Shown: piece by piece, positions 1-8,359 of the stretch
How positions within the stretch are numbered: position 1 is the stretch's first letter
Layout: each line of letters begins with the position of its first letter
Source: an uncultured Oscillospiraceae bacterium
Lineage (GTDB): Bacteria; Bacillota; Clostridia; Oscillospirales; Oscillospiraceae
DNA length: 16,344 nucleotides
Direction of reading: 5' to 3'
Assembly (NCBI GenBank): GCA_944385775.1
Contig: CALWYM010000032.1
Coordinates: forward strand, 1-16,344
Position numbers and translations under genes: made by a program
Notes under the pieces: model-generated
Databases searched by the model: none
The model's input: the letters and a program-made list of their open reading frames with translations, nothing else
What the model was told of the DNA's origin: nothing

Positions 1-10
1 TTCTGGGATA

Positions 11-47
11 AAAAATGCCGCAGAGAGCTGTTCTCTGCGGCATTTTT
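11..47 (-). terminator. Intrinsic terminator of the kinase gene (possibly bidirectional)
   Basis: Positions 11-26 and 32-47 form a perfect 16-bp inverted repeat around a 5-nt loop. The stem core is GCCGCAGAGA, flanked by A/T runs. Read on the minus strand it begins at the TAA stop codon of the kinase gene (46-48) and ends in a run of U. The matching A/U runs on both sides mean it could also stop transcription arriving from the left on the plus strand. Confidence 0.88.
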
Positions 48-2088
48 ATTGGTCTCTGTAACCCATTTCACGCTGATATGCCGTCAGCACATGGAGGTTC
101 TCCCTCTCAAGCTCCGAAAAAAGCGGCGTAATCTCGCTGCTGTCCTCAGTTACAGGCTTGTACCAGCTCTGGTTTTCAAAATATTCCTGCATAAAGGAGT
201 CGCTGAATATCTTTCCGTGACGGGCATATATCTCGTTTATGGCCATATAGGACATTTCCCTGTCAAACCCCTCCAGGTCCTCCCTGGTTATTGCTCTGGT
301 ATCCGTGGGGAGAATGTACTGACTCTGGGTAACCTCAGGCTGAGCCGTATTTTCAGGCTCTGACACGTCACGGTAGCCCATCTTCTCCTGATACTCCACT
401 ATGGTACGGATATTGGCCTGCTCCGTAGAATTAAACTGCTCTGCCACCGCCGAGCTGCTGTTTGTCGTGCCCTCATACCAGCTCTGTCCCTCAAAGTATT
501 CCTGAATCTCCGGGTCTCCGAAAATTTTACCGTGACGGGCATATATCTCGTTTATGGCAGTGTAGGATTTCTCCCTGTCAAAGCCCTCCAGCTCACTTTC
601 GGATATAAGACGGCTGTCGGAATCCGGGAATATAAAGACGTTTGTCAGTTCCGGCTCCGCAGAACCGGTAGTCTGGTCCTCTCCCTGACTGTCCTGAGTA
701 TTTCCACTCGGGGTGCTATCCTGAGTATTTTCGCTCTGGGTACTATCCTGGGTATCTCCGCTCTGGGTATTGTCCTGTGTATTATTCTGAGTGTTTTCAC
801 CCTGATTATCCTGATTTTCCTGCTGCTGTGTTTCGTCCTCCGGCTGCTGGGACTGGTCCTCATCATTTTGATTCTGACCGTCCTCCTGGGAGTCAATCTT
901 CTGACCGTTTTCGTCAACCTCATCTATATCCATCGTGGGAATATCGCCGTTAGGGTCCGTGTTATCGCCGTTTTCCCCTGCGACGGTATTATCCTCGCCG
1001 CCGTCCCCGTTTGCCGAGCACCGTGAAACGGCAAGGGCTATAACGATAGCGCAAACGCACAGCACCGCCACTGCCCACCATATAAACTTTTTGGAAAATG
1101 CCTTTTTCTCCTTTGAACTTTCCACCGGCTTTACCTGCTGTTTTTCCTCAGAAGCCGGAGCTGACGGCGCCTTTATGTCGCCGCCGTTTTTCTTGACCAG
1201 GTCAAAGGCTGTGGCTGCCGCTATGGCGCGCCGTGGAGTTTTTCCCTTGGGATAAAGACTAAGGCGTACAAGGTCGTTATACATATCCTCCGCTCTGTCA
1301 TACCGCTGCTCCGGGTCTGCCGCCGTGGCTTTAAGAATTATCTCCGAAAGCTTCGGGTCAAGCCCCTCGGTAAGGTCCCCGGTATTCTCCGGAAGCTCCA
1401 TACCTCTTGCCGTGTAGGCGATAAGCATACCAAGAGCGTAAATATCGGTTTTTGCCGTATAATTTCGCTCCTCACCGATTTCCGGTCCGTCAAAGGGTGA
1501 ATCACCGGTAGAGAAAAGCTCCGTTCCCGCCTTTTCAAGGCAGCGGCGAACAGCGTAGTCCCCCAGCAAAAAGGCGCCGGAATCAGATACCATTACATTT
1601 TCCGGCTTGATTTCACCGTGAACCATACCGTACTCCGAAAGAGCTGCAAGGGCTGAGCTAAGCTCCGCGCCGAGACGAACGGCGTCCTCCTCAGTGGGCT
1701 TTACCTTGTCAAAATATATTTTCATTGGAGTATAGACAGCGGAGCGGATATAGCCCACCCAGCCTGCGCCGGGAAGGTCCTCCATTGCAACTGTGTCCAC
1801 ATTTACAAGGTTATGGGAGTTAACGGACTTGAACATGGTCAGCTCCCAGTTAAGCTCATTTTTAAATTTGCCGAAGTATGTCCGCAAAAGGTCACGGCTT
1901 ATGCCCATACCCTCGGCGCTTTGTATAGCCTCTTCCCGGGGCGGCGTTTTAATAACCTTGACTGCGGCGTATGCCGGCTTTCCGTCCACAAGGGTGTGGG
2001 CAAGGTAAACTGTCCCGAACGGACCGGAGCCTAAAACCCCGTCAGTCTCCCAGCCGGGAAAGGCCGCTGATATATTGGGAAAGCTCAT
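46..2088 (-). CDS. Membrane Ser/Thr protein kinase-like protein with two C-terminal YARHG domains
   Basis: A 680-residue protein starting at the ATG at 2088. AAAGGAG lies 8 nt upstream (2097-2103); an upstream in-frame ATG at 2124 lacks such a site and lies inside the polC terminator. Residues ~10-280 are a protein-kinase fold: glycine loop GSGPFG (20-25), Lys44 in AAVKVIK, catalytic loop HGEIKPEN (157-164), DYA in place of DFG (177-179), GPE for APE (201-203) and DIYALG (215-220). A basic segment and one membrane helix (~335-354) follow. Then come an acidic Q/N/T/D/S-rich linker (~360-480) with NTQDST-type repeats, and two YARHG domains (~496-573 and ~600-678) each containing Y-A-R-H-G. The inferred topology is kinase inside, YARHG domains outside. 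The usual catalytic Asp of HRD/HGD is Glu159, so activity is uncertain. The extracellular ligand and substrates are unknown. It is separated from polC by a terminator, so it probably has its own transcript, although I found no convincing promoter. Confidence 0.88.
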   Translation of the reverse strand: MSFPNISAAFPGWETDGVLGSGPFGTVYLAHTLVDGKPAYAAVKVIKTPPREEAIQSAEGMGISRDLLRTYFGKFKNELNWELTMFKSVNSHNLVNVDTVAMEDLPGAGWVGYIRSAVYTPMKIYFDKVKPTEEDAVRLGAELSSALAALSEYGMVHGEIKPENVMVSDSGAFLLGDYAVRRCLEKAGTELFSTGDSPFDGPEIGEERNYTAKTDIYALGMLIAYTARGMELPENTGDLTEGLDPKLSEIILKATAADPEQRYDRAEDMYNDLVRLSLYPKGKTPRRAIAAATAFDLVKKNGGDIKAPSAPASEEKQQVKPVESSKEKKAFSKKFIWWAVAVLCVCAIVIALAVSRCSANGDGGEDNTVAGENGDNTDPNGDIPTMDIDEVDENGQKIDSQEDGQNQNDEDQSQQPEDETQQQENQDNQGENTQNNTQDNTQSGDTQDSTQSENTQDSTPSGNTQDSQGEDQTTGSAEPELTNVFIFPDSDSRLISESELEGFDREKSYTAINEIYARHGKIFGDPEIQEYFEGQSWYEGTTNSSSAVAEQFNSTEQANIRTIVEYQEKMGYRDVSEPENTAQPEVTQSQYILPTDTRAITREDLEGFDREMSYMAINEIYARHGKIFSDSFMQEYFENQSWYKPVTEDSSEITPLFSELERENLHVLTAYQREMGYRDQ

Positions 2089-2096
2089 TATCTCAT

Positions 2097-2103
2097 CTCC
2101 TTT
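2097..2103 (-). promoter_or_regulatory. Ribosome binding site that sets the kinase start
   Basis: AAAGGAG on the minus strand lies 8 nt from the ATG at 2088. This favours the shorter 680-residue product over the ATG at 2124. Confidence 0.75.
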
Positions 2104-2124
2104 GTATATATGTCTCTTTCCCAA

Positions 2125-2151
2125 AAAAGGGGAAAGGCAATTTCCCCTTTT
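2125..2151 (-). terminator. Intrinsic terminator after polC
   Basis: An 11-bp perfect stem (AAAAGGGGAAA paired with TTTCCCCTTTT) with a 5-nt loop ends in a run of T on the minus strand, 8 nt after the polC stop. It probably ends the pyrH-to-polC operon. The second arm can also pair with GGGAAA at 2117-2122 to form a smaller alternative hairpin, which might moderate termination; this is only a possibility. Confidence 0.8.
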
Positions 2152-2159
2152 CCTGTTTC

Positions 2160-5100
2160 TCAGAAAAATGAAATCTGACTTGTATCGGGCAGCGAGCCTA
2201 AGGCGCCCATGGCTTTAAGTTGCTCAATATGACTCTTTGACACCTTCGGACAGCTAAGACTCAGCTCCTCAACGGAGATAAATTCCTTATCGCCACGGTG
2301 ACTTGCCAAATCCACTGCCGCAGTCTCTCCCAGACCGGATATTGCCACAAAAGGCGGTCTTAATCCGCCATCAGTTATCTTAAACTTCGTGGCGTCGGAC
2401 TGGTAAAGGTCGATTCTGTCAAAATGGAATCCTCTTTTATAAAATTCCCAGCAGGCTTCAAGGGTAGTGAGAAGGTCCTCGTCCTTTGCCGTGGCGTTGG
2501 GATTATTCCGAATCTCACGGATTTTGGCGCGGCAAACGTCCTCACCCATTGTCATTACCGAGGCGTCAAAAGCGTCCTTCTTGCTGCGGCGATAAAAATA
2601 CGCGCTGTAAAAGGGCAGTGGTTTGTGGACCTTAAACCACGCGATTCTAAACGCCATCATAACATAGGCAACAGCGTGGGCTTTCGGGAAAAGATAGGCA
2701 ATCTTCGCCAGAGAGTCTATGTACCACTGGGGCACGCCGTGCTCCTGCATACTTTCCACCCAGCCCTCGGAGAAGCCTCCCTTTTTCACCTTTCCCTTTC
2801 TTACCGCCTCCATTATCTTAAAGGCGACTTTGGGCTCAAGCCCTTTGGAAATCAGGTAAAGCATAATATCGTCACGGCAGCCCACCGTCTCCTTAACAGA
2901 GGCTGTGCCGCTGACAATCAGATCCTTTGCGTTCCCCAGCCACACGTCGGTACCATGGGAAAAGCCGGAAAGCCGCACCAGAATATCAAAGCATTCCGGC
3001 TGGGTATCAACCAGCATCTGCCTTGTAAACGCCGTTCCGAACTCCGGTATGCCTGTGGTGCCGGCTTTGGCAACTATGGGGTCGTCCTCACCAGGCCCAA
3101 GGGGTGCCGGAGACTTGAATATGGCAAGGGTTTCCGGGTCGTCAAGAGGAATCTTCTTTGCGTCAACGCCGGTCATGTCCTCAAGCATTCTTATCATTGT
3201 GGGGTCATCGTGACCAAGCTCGTCCAGCTTAAGAAGGTTGTCCTCCATGCAGTGATACTCAAAGTGGGTTGTGATTATATCCGTTCCCGCATCGTCAGCC
3301 GGGTGCTGTGCCGGGCAGAAGTCGGCAATTTCCATATCCTGTGGTATAACTACAAGACCTCCGGGGTGCTGACCAGTTGTGCGCTTGACCCCGACGCACC
3401 CCAGGGCAAGCCTTGTTTCCTCTGCCTTTGAAACCGTTTTGCCCGTCCGCTCAAGATACTTTTTCACATACCCGTATGCCGTCTTTTCAGCTACCGTACC
3501 TATTGTTCCGGCACGGAAAACGTGGTCCGCCCCGAAAAGCTCGTTTGTATATTTATGAGCCTCAGCCTGATACTCACCGGAGAAGTTAAGGTCAATATCC
3601 GGTGTCTTTTCATTTCCCGGGAAACCCAAAAACGTCTCAAATGGTATGTCAAAGCCGTCCTTGGCGTATTCCTCACCGCAGACAGGGCAGCGCTTGTTAG
3701 GCATATCGGCGCCGCAGCCGTAGCTTCCGTCGGTGACAAATTCCGAGTGCTTGCACTTCGGGCAGCGGTAATGGGGCGGCAGGGAGTTGACCTCAGTAAT
3801 GCCTGACATAAAGGCAACTATGCTGGAGCCAACACTTCCACGGGACCCTACAAGATAGCCGTGCTCAAGGGAGTTTTGCACAAGCTTCTGAGCTGACATA
3901 TATATAACGTCGTAATGATGCTCCAAAATTGTGTTAAGTTCCGTATCCACACGTTCCTGAACAATTTCCGGTGGATTTTCCCCGTAAAGGCTGTGCATTT
4001 TGTCATAAACAAGCCGCTTTAGCTCCGTATCGGAATTTTCAATTTTCGGAGCAAACAGCTTTCCTGCCGGAGGAAGCGGTCGTATCACATCGCACATATC
4101 GGCGATAAGATTTGTATTTTTCACCACAACCTCGTAGCATTTTTCCTTACCCAGATACTTGAATTCCTCAAGCATTTCGTCCGTTGTCCTGAAATATATG
4201 GGCATGGGCTTGTCCGCGCTGTCAAATTCCTTGGCGGACAGCAGCACATGACGGAAAATCTCATGCTCCGGGTCAAGGAAGTGTACGTCACAGGTAGCCA
4301 CTGTGGGCTTTCCCAGCTCGTCTCCCAGAGCCACTATCCGTCTGTTAAAGTCCCTCAGCTCCTCCTCACTTGATGCCTTGGGGTGCTCCCCTTCAAGCAT
4401 GAACATATTATTGCAAAGAGGCTGGATTTCCAGATAATCGTAAAATGACGCGAGCCGTCTCTGTTCCGCCCTGCTTCTGTGGTCGCATACCGCCTGGTAC
4501 ACCTCCCCCGCCTCGCAGGCGGAGCCGATTATAAGTCCCTCCCGAAGCTCCATTATAAGACTCTTGGGCATGGTTGGGTTTCTCTTAAGGTGCTCAAGGT
4601 AACTTTTCGTCACAAGCCTGTAAAGGTTTTTAAGACCAGCCTGGGTCTTGGCGATGATTATAATATGCTGCGGTCTCTGACGCCTGACGGCGCTGCTGTT
4701 TCGGCGGAGAGGCAAAATATAGTCGTTTACCTGGGAAAGGCTCCGGATATTCCCCTCCTCCATAATTTTCTCAAAAAACCGCGCGGCAATAAGCCCACAG
4801 GTTCGCGCATCATCTGAGGCCCTGTGATGCTCAAAATCAGGCAGCGCCAGCGCCCTTGCCACAACGTCAAGCTTGTGGCTTTTAGATTCGGGCAAAAGAG
4901 CCTGGGAAAGAACCAGTGTATCCACATAAGTGGGCTCAAAATCCCGTCCCATTCGTATGCAGGCCTCATCAATAAATCCTATGTCAAAGCCGGCGTTGTG
5001 AGCTATAAGGGGCAAATCCCCGGCAAAATCCAAAAACGCCGAAACAGCCTCCCCCTCACTGGGGGCGTCGGCAACCATCTCATCTGTAATACCAGTCAGG

Positions 5101-6161
5101 TTTACTATATTCAATGGAATATGCCGCCCGGGATTTACAAAGGTCTGAAAACGCTTTTCCTCTTTTCCGCCGCGGAACAAAACCGCGCCTATTTCGGTAA
5201 TGGTGTCCTTCTGGGAGTTTAATCCCGTAGTCTCTATATCAAAGGCAACGAAATCGCCGGAAAGGGGCATATCGCCCTTACCGGAAACCGCCACCTTGTC
5301 GTCCACGTCGTTTATGTAGTAGCCCTCCACACCGTAGAGAACCTTGATTTTGTCCTTTGCCGCCTTCATCGCGTCCGGAAACGCCTGACACACACCGTGG
5401 TCTGTTATGGCAATGGCCTTGTGTCCCCATTTAATGGCACGCTCAATAACCTCTTTCGGGTCTGTAAGAGCGTCCATGGCGCTCATCTTTGTATGGAGAT
5501 GAAGCTCCACGCGCTTTTCCTCAGCCTTGTCGCTGCGTACAGGCTTTGCCGGAGCCTTGGCAATGGCTCTTGGTTCTATTATCATATCACCGTCAAACCT
5601 GTTAAAGCTAACCATGCCGGAAACTGTCACGTCCATACCGCTGTCAATCTTCTTTGCGGCGTTTTTCATCTCGTCGTCCATAATAAACTTGGACACCCTT
5701 ATGGAGCCTGTCTCATCGGTCATGTCAAAGGACAGAATATGGGCGCCGCTTTTTATGTCTCGTGAGTTTACGGCGAAAATATGTCCCTGAACCGTAACCC
5801 TTCCCGAATCCAGCGTAAGCTCGCTGATTGGGGTAACGGGACCCTTCCATATCTTTCCGAAGATAGCCTCATTTTCCTTTTTCTCCGGTGCCTTTTTCTT
5901 TATAACGGTAAACTCGGAAGGATAGGAGGCTTTAATATCAGCATGACGCAGCCCGAAAAACCTTGATATGGTGCTTTCCATATCGTTTATGTAGGAAGGA
6001 GGCACAAACCTTTTAAACCGCGCCGTAAGACTGATTGTTCTGTTTTCTCTGTCCACAGTGGCGCTTAAAACCTCGCCGCCGCTTAATATATTTCCCAAAT
6101 CTCCGCCGGTACGGCAGCAGGGGAACATATCAAGAAATGGAACTGCCATTTCTGATTCCAT
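2160..6161 (-). CDS. polC: DNA polymerase III, PolC-type (replicative polymerase with 3'-5' exonuclease)
   Basis: The replicative polymerase of low-GC Gram-positives, copying chromosomal DNA with built-in proofreading. Domains in order, numbered from the TTG at 6167: a shortened N-terminal region; an OB-fold (~110-205); the first half of the PHP domain with HLHT (223-226); an inserted DEDDh exonuclease with DIETTG (310-315), NAGFD and HRASDD (448-453); the rest of PHP (~490-700); the polymerase palm with GSRGSVGSS (774-782) and PDIDLNF (856-862); a zinc-binding loop with CPKC (802-805) and CPVC (827-830); the third palm Asp region LKLDELGHDD (~980); fingers, HhH and the C-terminal ending TSQISFF. 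At about 1333 residues it is some 100 shorter than the B. subtilis enzyme, mainly at the N terminus. I prefer the ATG at 6161 because GAGG (6172-6175) is 10 nt away; the TTG at 6167 overlaps the ispG stop but is only 4 nt from GAGG. Confidence 0.97.
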   Translation of the reverse strand: MESEMAVPFLDMFPCCRTGGDLGNILSGGEVLSATVDRENRTISLTARFKRFVPPSYINDMESTISRFFGLRHADIKASYPSEFTVIKKKAPEKKENEAIFGKIWKGPVTPISELTLDSGRVTVQGHIFAVNSRDIKSGAHILSFDMTDETGSIRVSKFIMDDEMKNAAKKIDSGMDVTVSGMVSFNRFDGDMIIEPRAIAKAPAKPVRSDKAEEKRVELHLHTKMSAMDALTDPKEVIERAIKWGHKAIAITDHGVCQAFPDAMKAAKDKIKVLYGVEGYYINDVDDKVAVSGKGDMPLSGDFVAFDIETTGLNSQKDTITEIGAVLFRGGKEEKRFQTFVNPGRHIPLNIVNLTGITDEMVADAPSEGEAVSAFLDFAGDLPLIAHNAGFDIGFIDEACIRMGRDFEPTYVDTLVLSQALLPESKSHKLDVVARALALPDFEHHRASDDARTCGLIAARFFEKIMEEGNIRSLSQVNDYILPLRRNSSAVRRQRPQHIIIIAKTQAGLKNLYRLVTKSYLEHLKRNPTMPKSLIMELREGLIIGSACEAGEVYQAVCDHRSRAEQRRLASFYDYLEIQPLCNNMFMLEGEHPKASSEEELRDFNRRIVALGDELGKPTVATCDVHFLDPEHEIFRHVLLSAKEFDSADKPMPIYFRTTDEMLEEFKYLGKEKCYEVVVKNTNLIADMCDVIRPLPPAGKLFAPKIENSDTELKRLVYDKMHSLYGENPPEIVQERVDTELNTILEHHYDVIYMSAQKLVQNSLEHGYLVGSRGSVGSSIVAFMSGITEVNSLPPHYRCPKCKHSEFVTDGSYGCGADMPNKRCPVCGEEYAKDGFDIPFETFLGFPGNEKTPDIDLNFSGEYQAEAHKYTNELFGADHVFRAGTIGTVAEKTAYGYVKKYLERTGKTVSKAEETRLALGCVGVKRTTGQHPGGLVVIPQDMEIADFCPAQHPADDAGTDIITTHFEYHCMEDNLLKLDELGHDDPTMIRMLEDMTGVDAKKIPLDDPETLAIFKSPAPLGPGEDDPIVAKAGTTGIPEFGTAFTRQMLVDTQPECFDILVRLSGFSHGTDVWLGNAKDLIVSGTASVKETVGCRDDIMLYLISKGLEPKVAFKIMEAVRKGKVKKGGFSEGWVESMQEHGVPQWYIDSLAKIAYLFPKAHAVAYVMMAFRIAWFKVHKPLPFYSAYFYRRSKKDAFDASVMTMGEDVCRAKIREIRNNPNATAKDEDLLTTLEACWEFYKRGFHFDRIDLYQSDATKFKITDGGLRPPFVAISGLGETAAVDLASHRGDKEFISVEELSLSCPKVSKSHIEQLKAMGALGSLPDTSQISFF

Positions 6162-6163
6162 GG

Positions 6164-7204
6164 TCAATCATCCTCGTTTATAATTTCCAAAAGCCTGTCC
6201 GCCAGGTTTTCAAAGGGCAGCTTTTCAATAATCTGACCCTTTTTGAATATAAGTCCCTCGCCTATGCCGCCGGCAATGCCGTAGTCAGCCTCTCTCGCCT
6301 CGCCGGGACCGTTTACAACGCAGCCCATAACAGCAACAGTAATATCCCTGTCAACTCCGGAAAGTCTCTGCTCTACGCTGTGGGCAAGGGATATAAGATC
6401 TATCTGTGTTCTGCCGCAGGTAGGGCACGATACAAATTTAACTCCGCCCTTTCTCCTGCCTGCCGCCTTTAAAATTGCAATGCCTGCCGGTACCTCGCGG
6501 ACCGGGTCGGCAGTAAGGGATACACGGATTGTATCACCGATTCCCTCCATAAGCAGCGTTCCTATTCCAACGGCTGAATTTATGCAGCCCAGATACTCCG
6601 TTCCTGCCTCCGTTACCCCCAGATGAAGTGGATAGTCGCACTTCTGGCTGATGAGCCTGTATGCCGCCACGGTGGTTGTAACATCGGAGCTTTTTACGGA
6701 AATACATATATCGGAAAAACCCACGTCCTCAAGAAGCCTTGCGTGACCCAGCGCACTTTCCACCAGCGCCTCAGGCGTAGGTCCACCGAATTTTGCCAGA
6801 ATGTCCTTTTCCACTGAACCGGAATTTACTCCTATTCTTATCGGAACGCGGCGCTCCTCACAGGCTCTGGCAACCTCCCTCACCTTTTCGGCAGAACCGA
6901 TATTGCCCGGGTTAATCCTTATTTTGTCAATGCCCCCCTCAAGAGCTTTAAGGGCAAGGCGATAATCAAAATGTATATCGGCAACAAGAGGCGTTTTGAC
7001 CTGCTTTTTAATCTGTGAAATTGCCTCCGCCGCCGCCATATCGGGAACAGCAAGGCGCACTATGTCGCAGCCGGCAGCTGCCATGACCTTTATCTGGCTT
7101 ACGGTGGAATCCACATCGTCCGTTCTCGTATTGCACATGGACTGCACCGTGACAGGAGCTCCGCCGCCTATCTCAATTCCGCCCACATTTATTTTTCTTG
7201 TCAT
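6164..7204 (-). CDS. ispG: 4-hydroxy-3-methylbut-2-en-1-yl diphosphate synthase (IspG/GcpE)
   Basis: The penultimate enzyme of the MEP isoprenoid pathway: it reductively opens methylerythritol cyclodiphosphate to HMBPP using a [4Fe-4S] cluster in the cytosol. The 346-residue protein has the bacterial short form: an N-terminal TIM barrel (VTVQSMCNT at 18-26, RINPGNIG at 96-103) and a C-terminal reductase-like cluster domain. The cluster ligands are visible as Cys260 and Cys263 in SCPTCGRT and Cys295 in GCVVNGPGE, with Glu302 completing the usual set. I chose the ATG at 7204 because the G5 run at 7213-7217 is 8 nt away; the in-frame ATG at 7210 is only 2 nt from it and would add two residues. 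The TGA stop overlaps the alternative TTG start of polC, so the two are probably translationally coupled. The preceding gap holds two palindromes. Confidence 0.97.
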   Translation of the reverse strand: MTRKINVGGIEIGGGAPVTVQSMCNTRTDDVDSTVSQIKVMAAAGCDIVRLAVPDMAAAEAISQIKKQVKTPLVADIHFDYRLALKALEGGIDKIRINPGNIGSAEKVREVARACEERRVPIRIGVNSGSVEKDILAKFGGPTPEALVESALGHARLLEDVGFSDICISVKSSDVTTTVAAYRLISQKCDYPLHLGVTEAGTEYLGCINSAVGIGTLLMEGIGDTIRVSLTADPVREVPAGIAILKAAGRRKGGVKFVSCPTCGRTQIDLISLAHSVEQRLSGVDRDITVAVMGCVVNGPGEAREADYGIAGGIGEGLIFKKGQIIEKLPFENLADRLLEIINEDD

Positions 7205-7225
7205 ATCCATATCCCCCTTTGTGCT

Positions 7226-7247
7226 TAGGGGAGAGTAATTCTCCCTT
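7226..7247. repeat. Palindrome GGGAGA-loop-TCTCCC upstream of ispG
   Basis: GGGAGA (7229-7234) pairs with TCTCCC (7240-7245) around a 5-nt loop and extends weakly outward. It lies within the transcript just 5' of the ispG ribosome binding site. There is no U-run, so it is not a standard terminator. It shares the 12-mer GCTTAGGGGAGA (7223-7234) with a larger palindrome upstream of ssrA (15036-15047). Confidence 0.6.
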
Positions 7248-7256
7248 TCGCTACCC

Positions 7257-7279
7257 TTTCCGGGTTTTAAGCCCGGAAA
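7257..7279. repeat. Short stem-loop between rseP and ispG
   Basis: TTTCCGGG (7257-7264) and CCCGGAAA (7272-7279) form a perfect 8-bp stem with a 7-nt loop, 13 nt after the rseP stop on the transcribed strand. No U-run follows it in the direction of transcription, so RNA processing, stability or partial attenuation is more likely than termination. Confidence 0.55.
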
Positions 7280-7292
7280 ATATTCTCTATTC

Positions 7293-8342
7293 TCAACCTA
7301 CAATCCTTACCACATCGTTCAGCATTATATACGCCATAAATCCCATAAGCAGCAGAAAACCTGCGCCGTGAACGACCTGCTCAATTTTGGGACTTACCCT
7401 TTTTTTCGTTATTTTTTCAATTATAAGATTTACAACTATGAAAAATATCCTGCCGCCGTCAATAGCCGGTATGGGCAGCATATTCATAACGGAAAGGTTA
7501 ATAGCGATAAACGCACACAAAAACGCCACGTTCTCCAGCGCTATTCTCCGGGTTTGGGACTGCTCTGCCACCTGATTTACAGTGGCGACTATCCCTACAA
7601 CGCCGTTCATATCGTCAACTCCCAGCCTGCCGTGAACAAGGTCGCTAAGCCCCATAAACACTATTCTTACAAAATTATAGGACTGATAGGCTGAAAATTT
7701 AATCTTCTCAGGAAAGGTAGCGTTAACAAGTTCAAAGGTTATACCATAGCGGTAAACCTCCTGACCGTCCACAATATAATTTTCCTTCTGAAGCGGGTAG
7801 GAACGGAGAGTTACCTTTTCCCCGTCTCTTATTACCACCATGTCAACACTTTCCCCTGCCCTGTCCATATATGTGGAAAAGTCGGAGGAATAAAACACTC
7901 TGTGACCATCAATGGAATAGATTTCGTCTCCTGCCATAATACCGTTTTCGGCGTATTTAAAATCATCTACCGTCTCAGAGACAACATTTGTCACAAAGGC
8001 GGCGCTGTTCCAGTAAAGCACCAGCAGAACCAGAAATCCCAAAAGGAAATTCATAGCCGACCCGGCAACCAATATGAATATTTTCTTCAAAGGGTTCTGG
8101 CGGACAAAGCTTCTCGGGTCGCCGGAATCCTCGTCCTCACCCTCCATGGCGCAGAAACCGCCTATGGGAAGGCAGCGGAGAGAATAGACCGTCTCGCCCT
8201 TTTCCTTTTTGAATATTGTGGGACCCATTCCTATTGCGAACTCGTTTACCTTGACTCCGCAAAGCTTTGCGGCAATCAGGTGCCCCAGCTCGTGGTCGGC
8301 AATAAGTATGCCGAAAGCCAACACTGTAATAATAATATACAT
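7293..8342 (-). CDS. rseP: RIP-family site-2 zinc metalloprotease (RseP/RasP-like)
   Basis: A 349-residue integral membrane protease that cuts transmembrane segments, in bacteria typically anti-sigma factors and signal-peptide remnants. The first membrane helix carries the zinc motif HELGH (His17, Glu18, His21). A cytoplasmic-side segment (LPIGGFCAMEGED, ~58-70) precedes the second helix (~87-110). A PDZ-like region lies at ~125-205 (AENGIMAGDEIYSIDG). The second active-site motif NMLPIPAIDGG (287-297, Asp295 as third zinc ligand) is in the third helix, and a final helix is near the C terminus. All catalytic elements are present and the length is normal for Firmicutes. It starts 17 nt after the dxr stop; AAGGA is about 12 nt upstream of the ATG, slightly long. 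Its place between dxr and ispG is common in Clostridia. Its substrates here are unknown. Confidence 0.95.
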   Translation of the reverse strand: MYIIITVLAFGILIADHELGHLIAAKLCGVKVNEFAIGMGPTIFKKEKGETVYSLRCLPIGGFCAMEGEDEDSGDPRSFVRQNPLKKIFILVAGSAMNFLLGFLVLLVLYWNSAAFVTNVVSETVDDFKYAENGIMAGDEIYSIDGHRVFYSSDFSTYMDRAGESVDMVVIRDGEKVTLRSYPLQKENYIVDGQEVYRYGITFELVNATFPEKIKFSAYQSYNFVRIVFMGLSDLVHGRLGVDDMNGVVGIVATVNQVAEQSQTRRIALENVAFLCAFIAINLSVMNMLPIPAIDGGRIFFIVVNLIIEKITKKRVSPKIEQVVHGAGFLLLMGFMAYIMLNDVVRIVG

Positions 8343-8359
8343 TTGCTATACTGTTCCTT

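Noticed and set aside
2424..3431. Long plus-strand open frame (335 codons) opposite polC
   Set aside because: It lies wholly antisense to a conserved part of polC, has no recognisable motif and a composition expected of a shadow frame.
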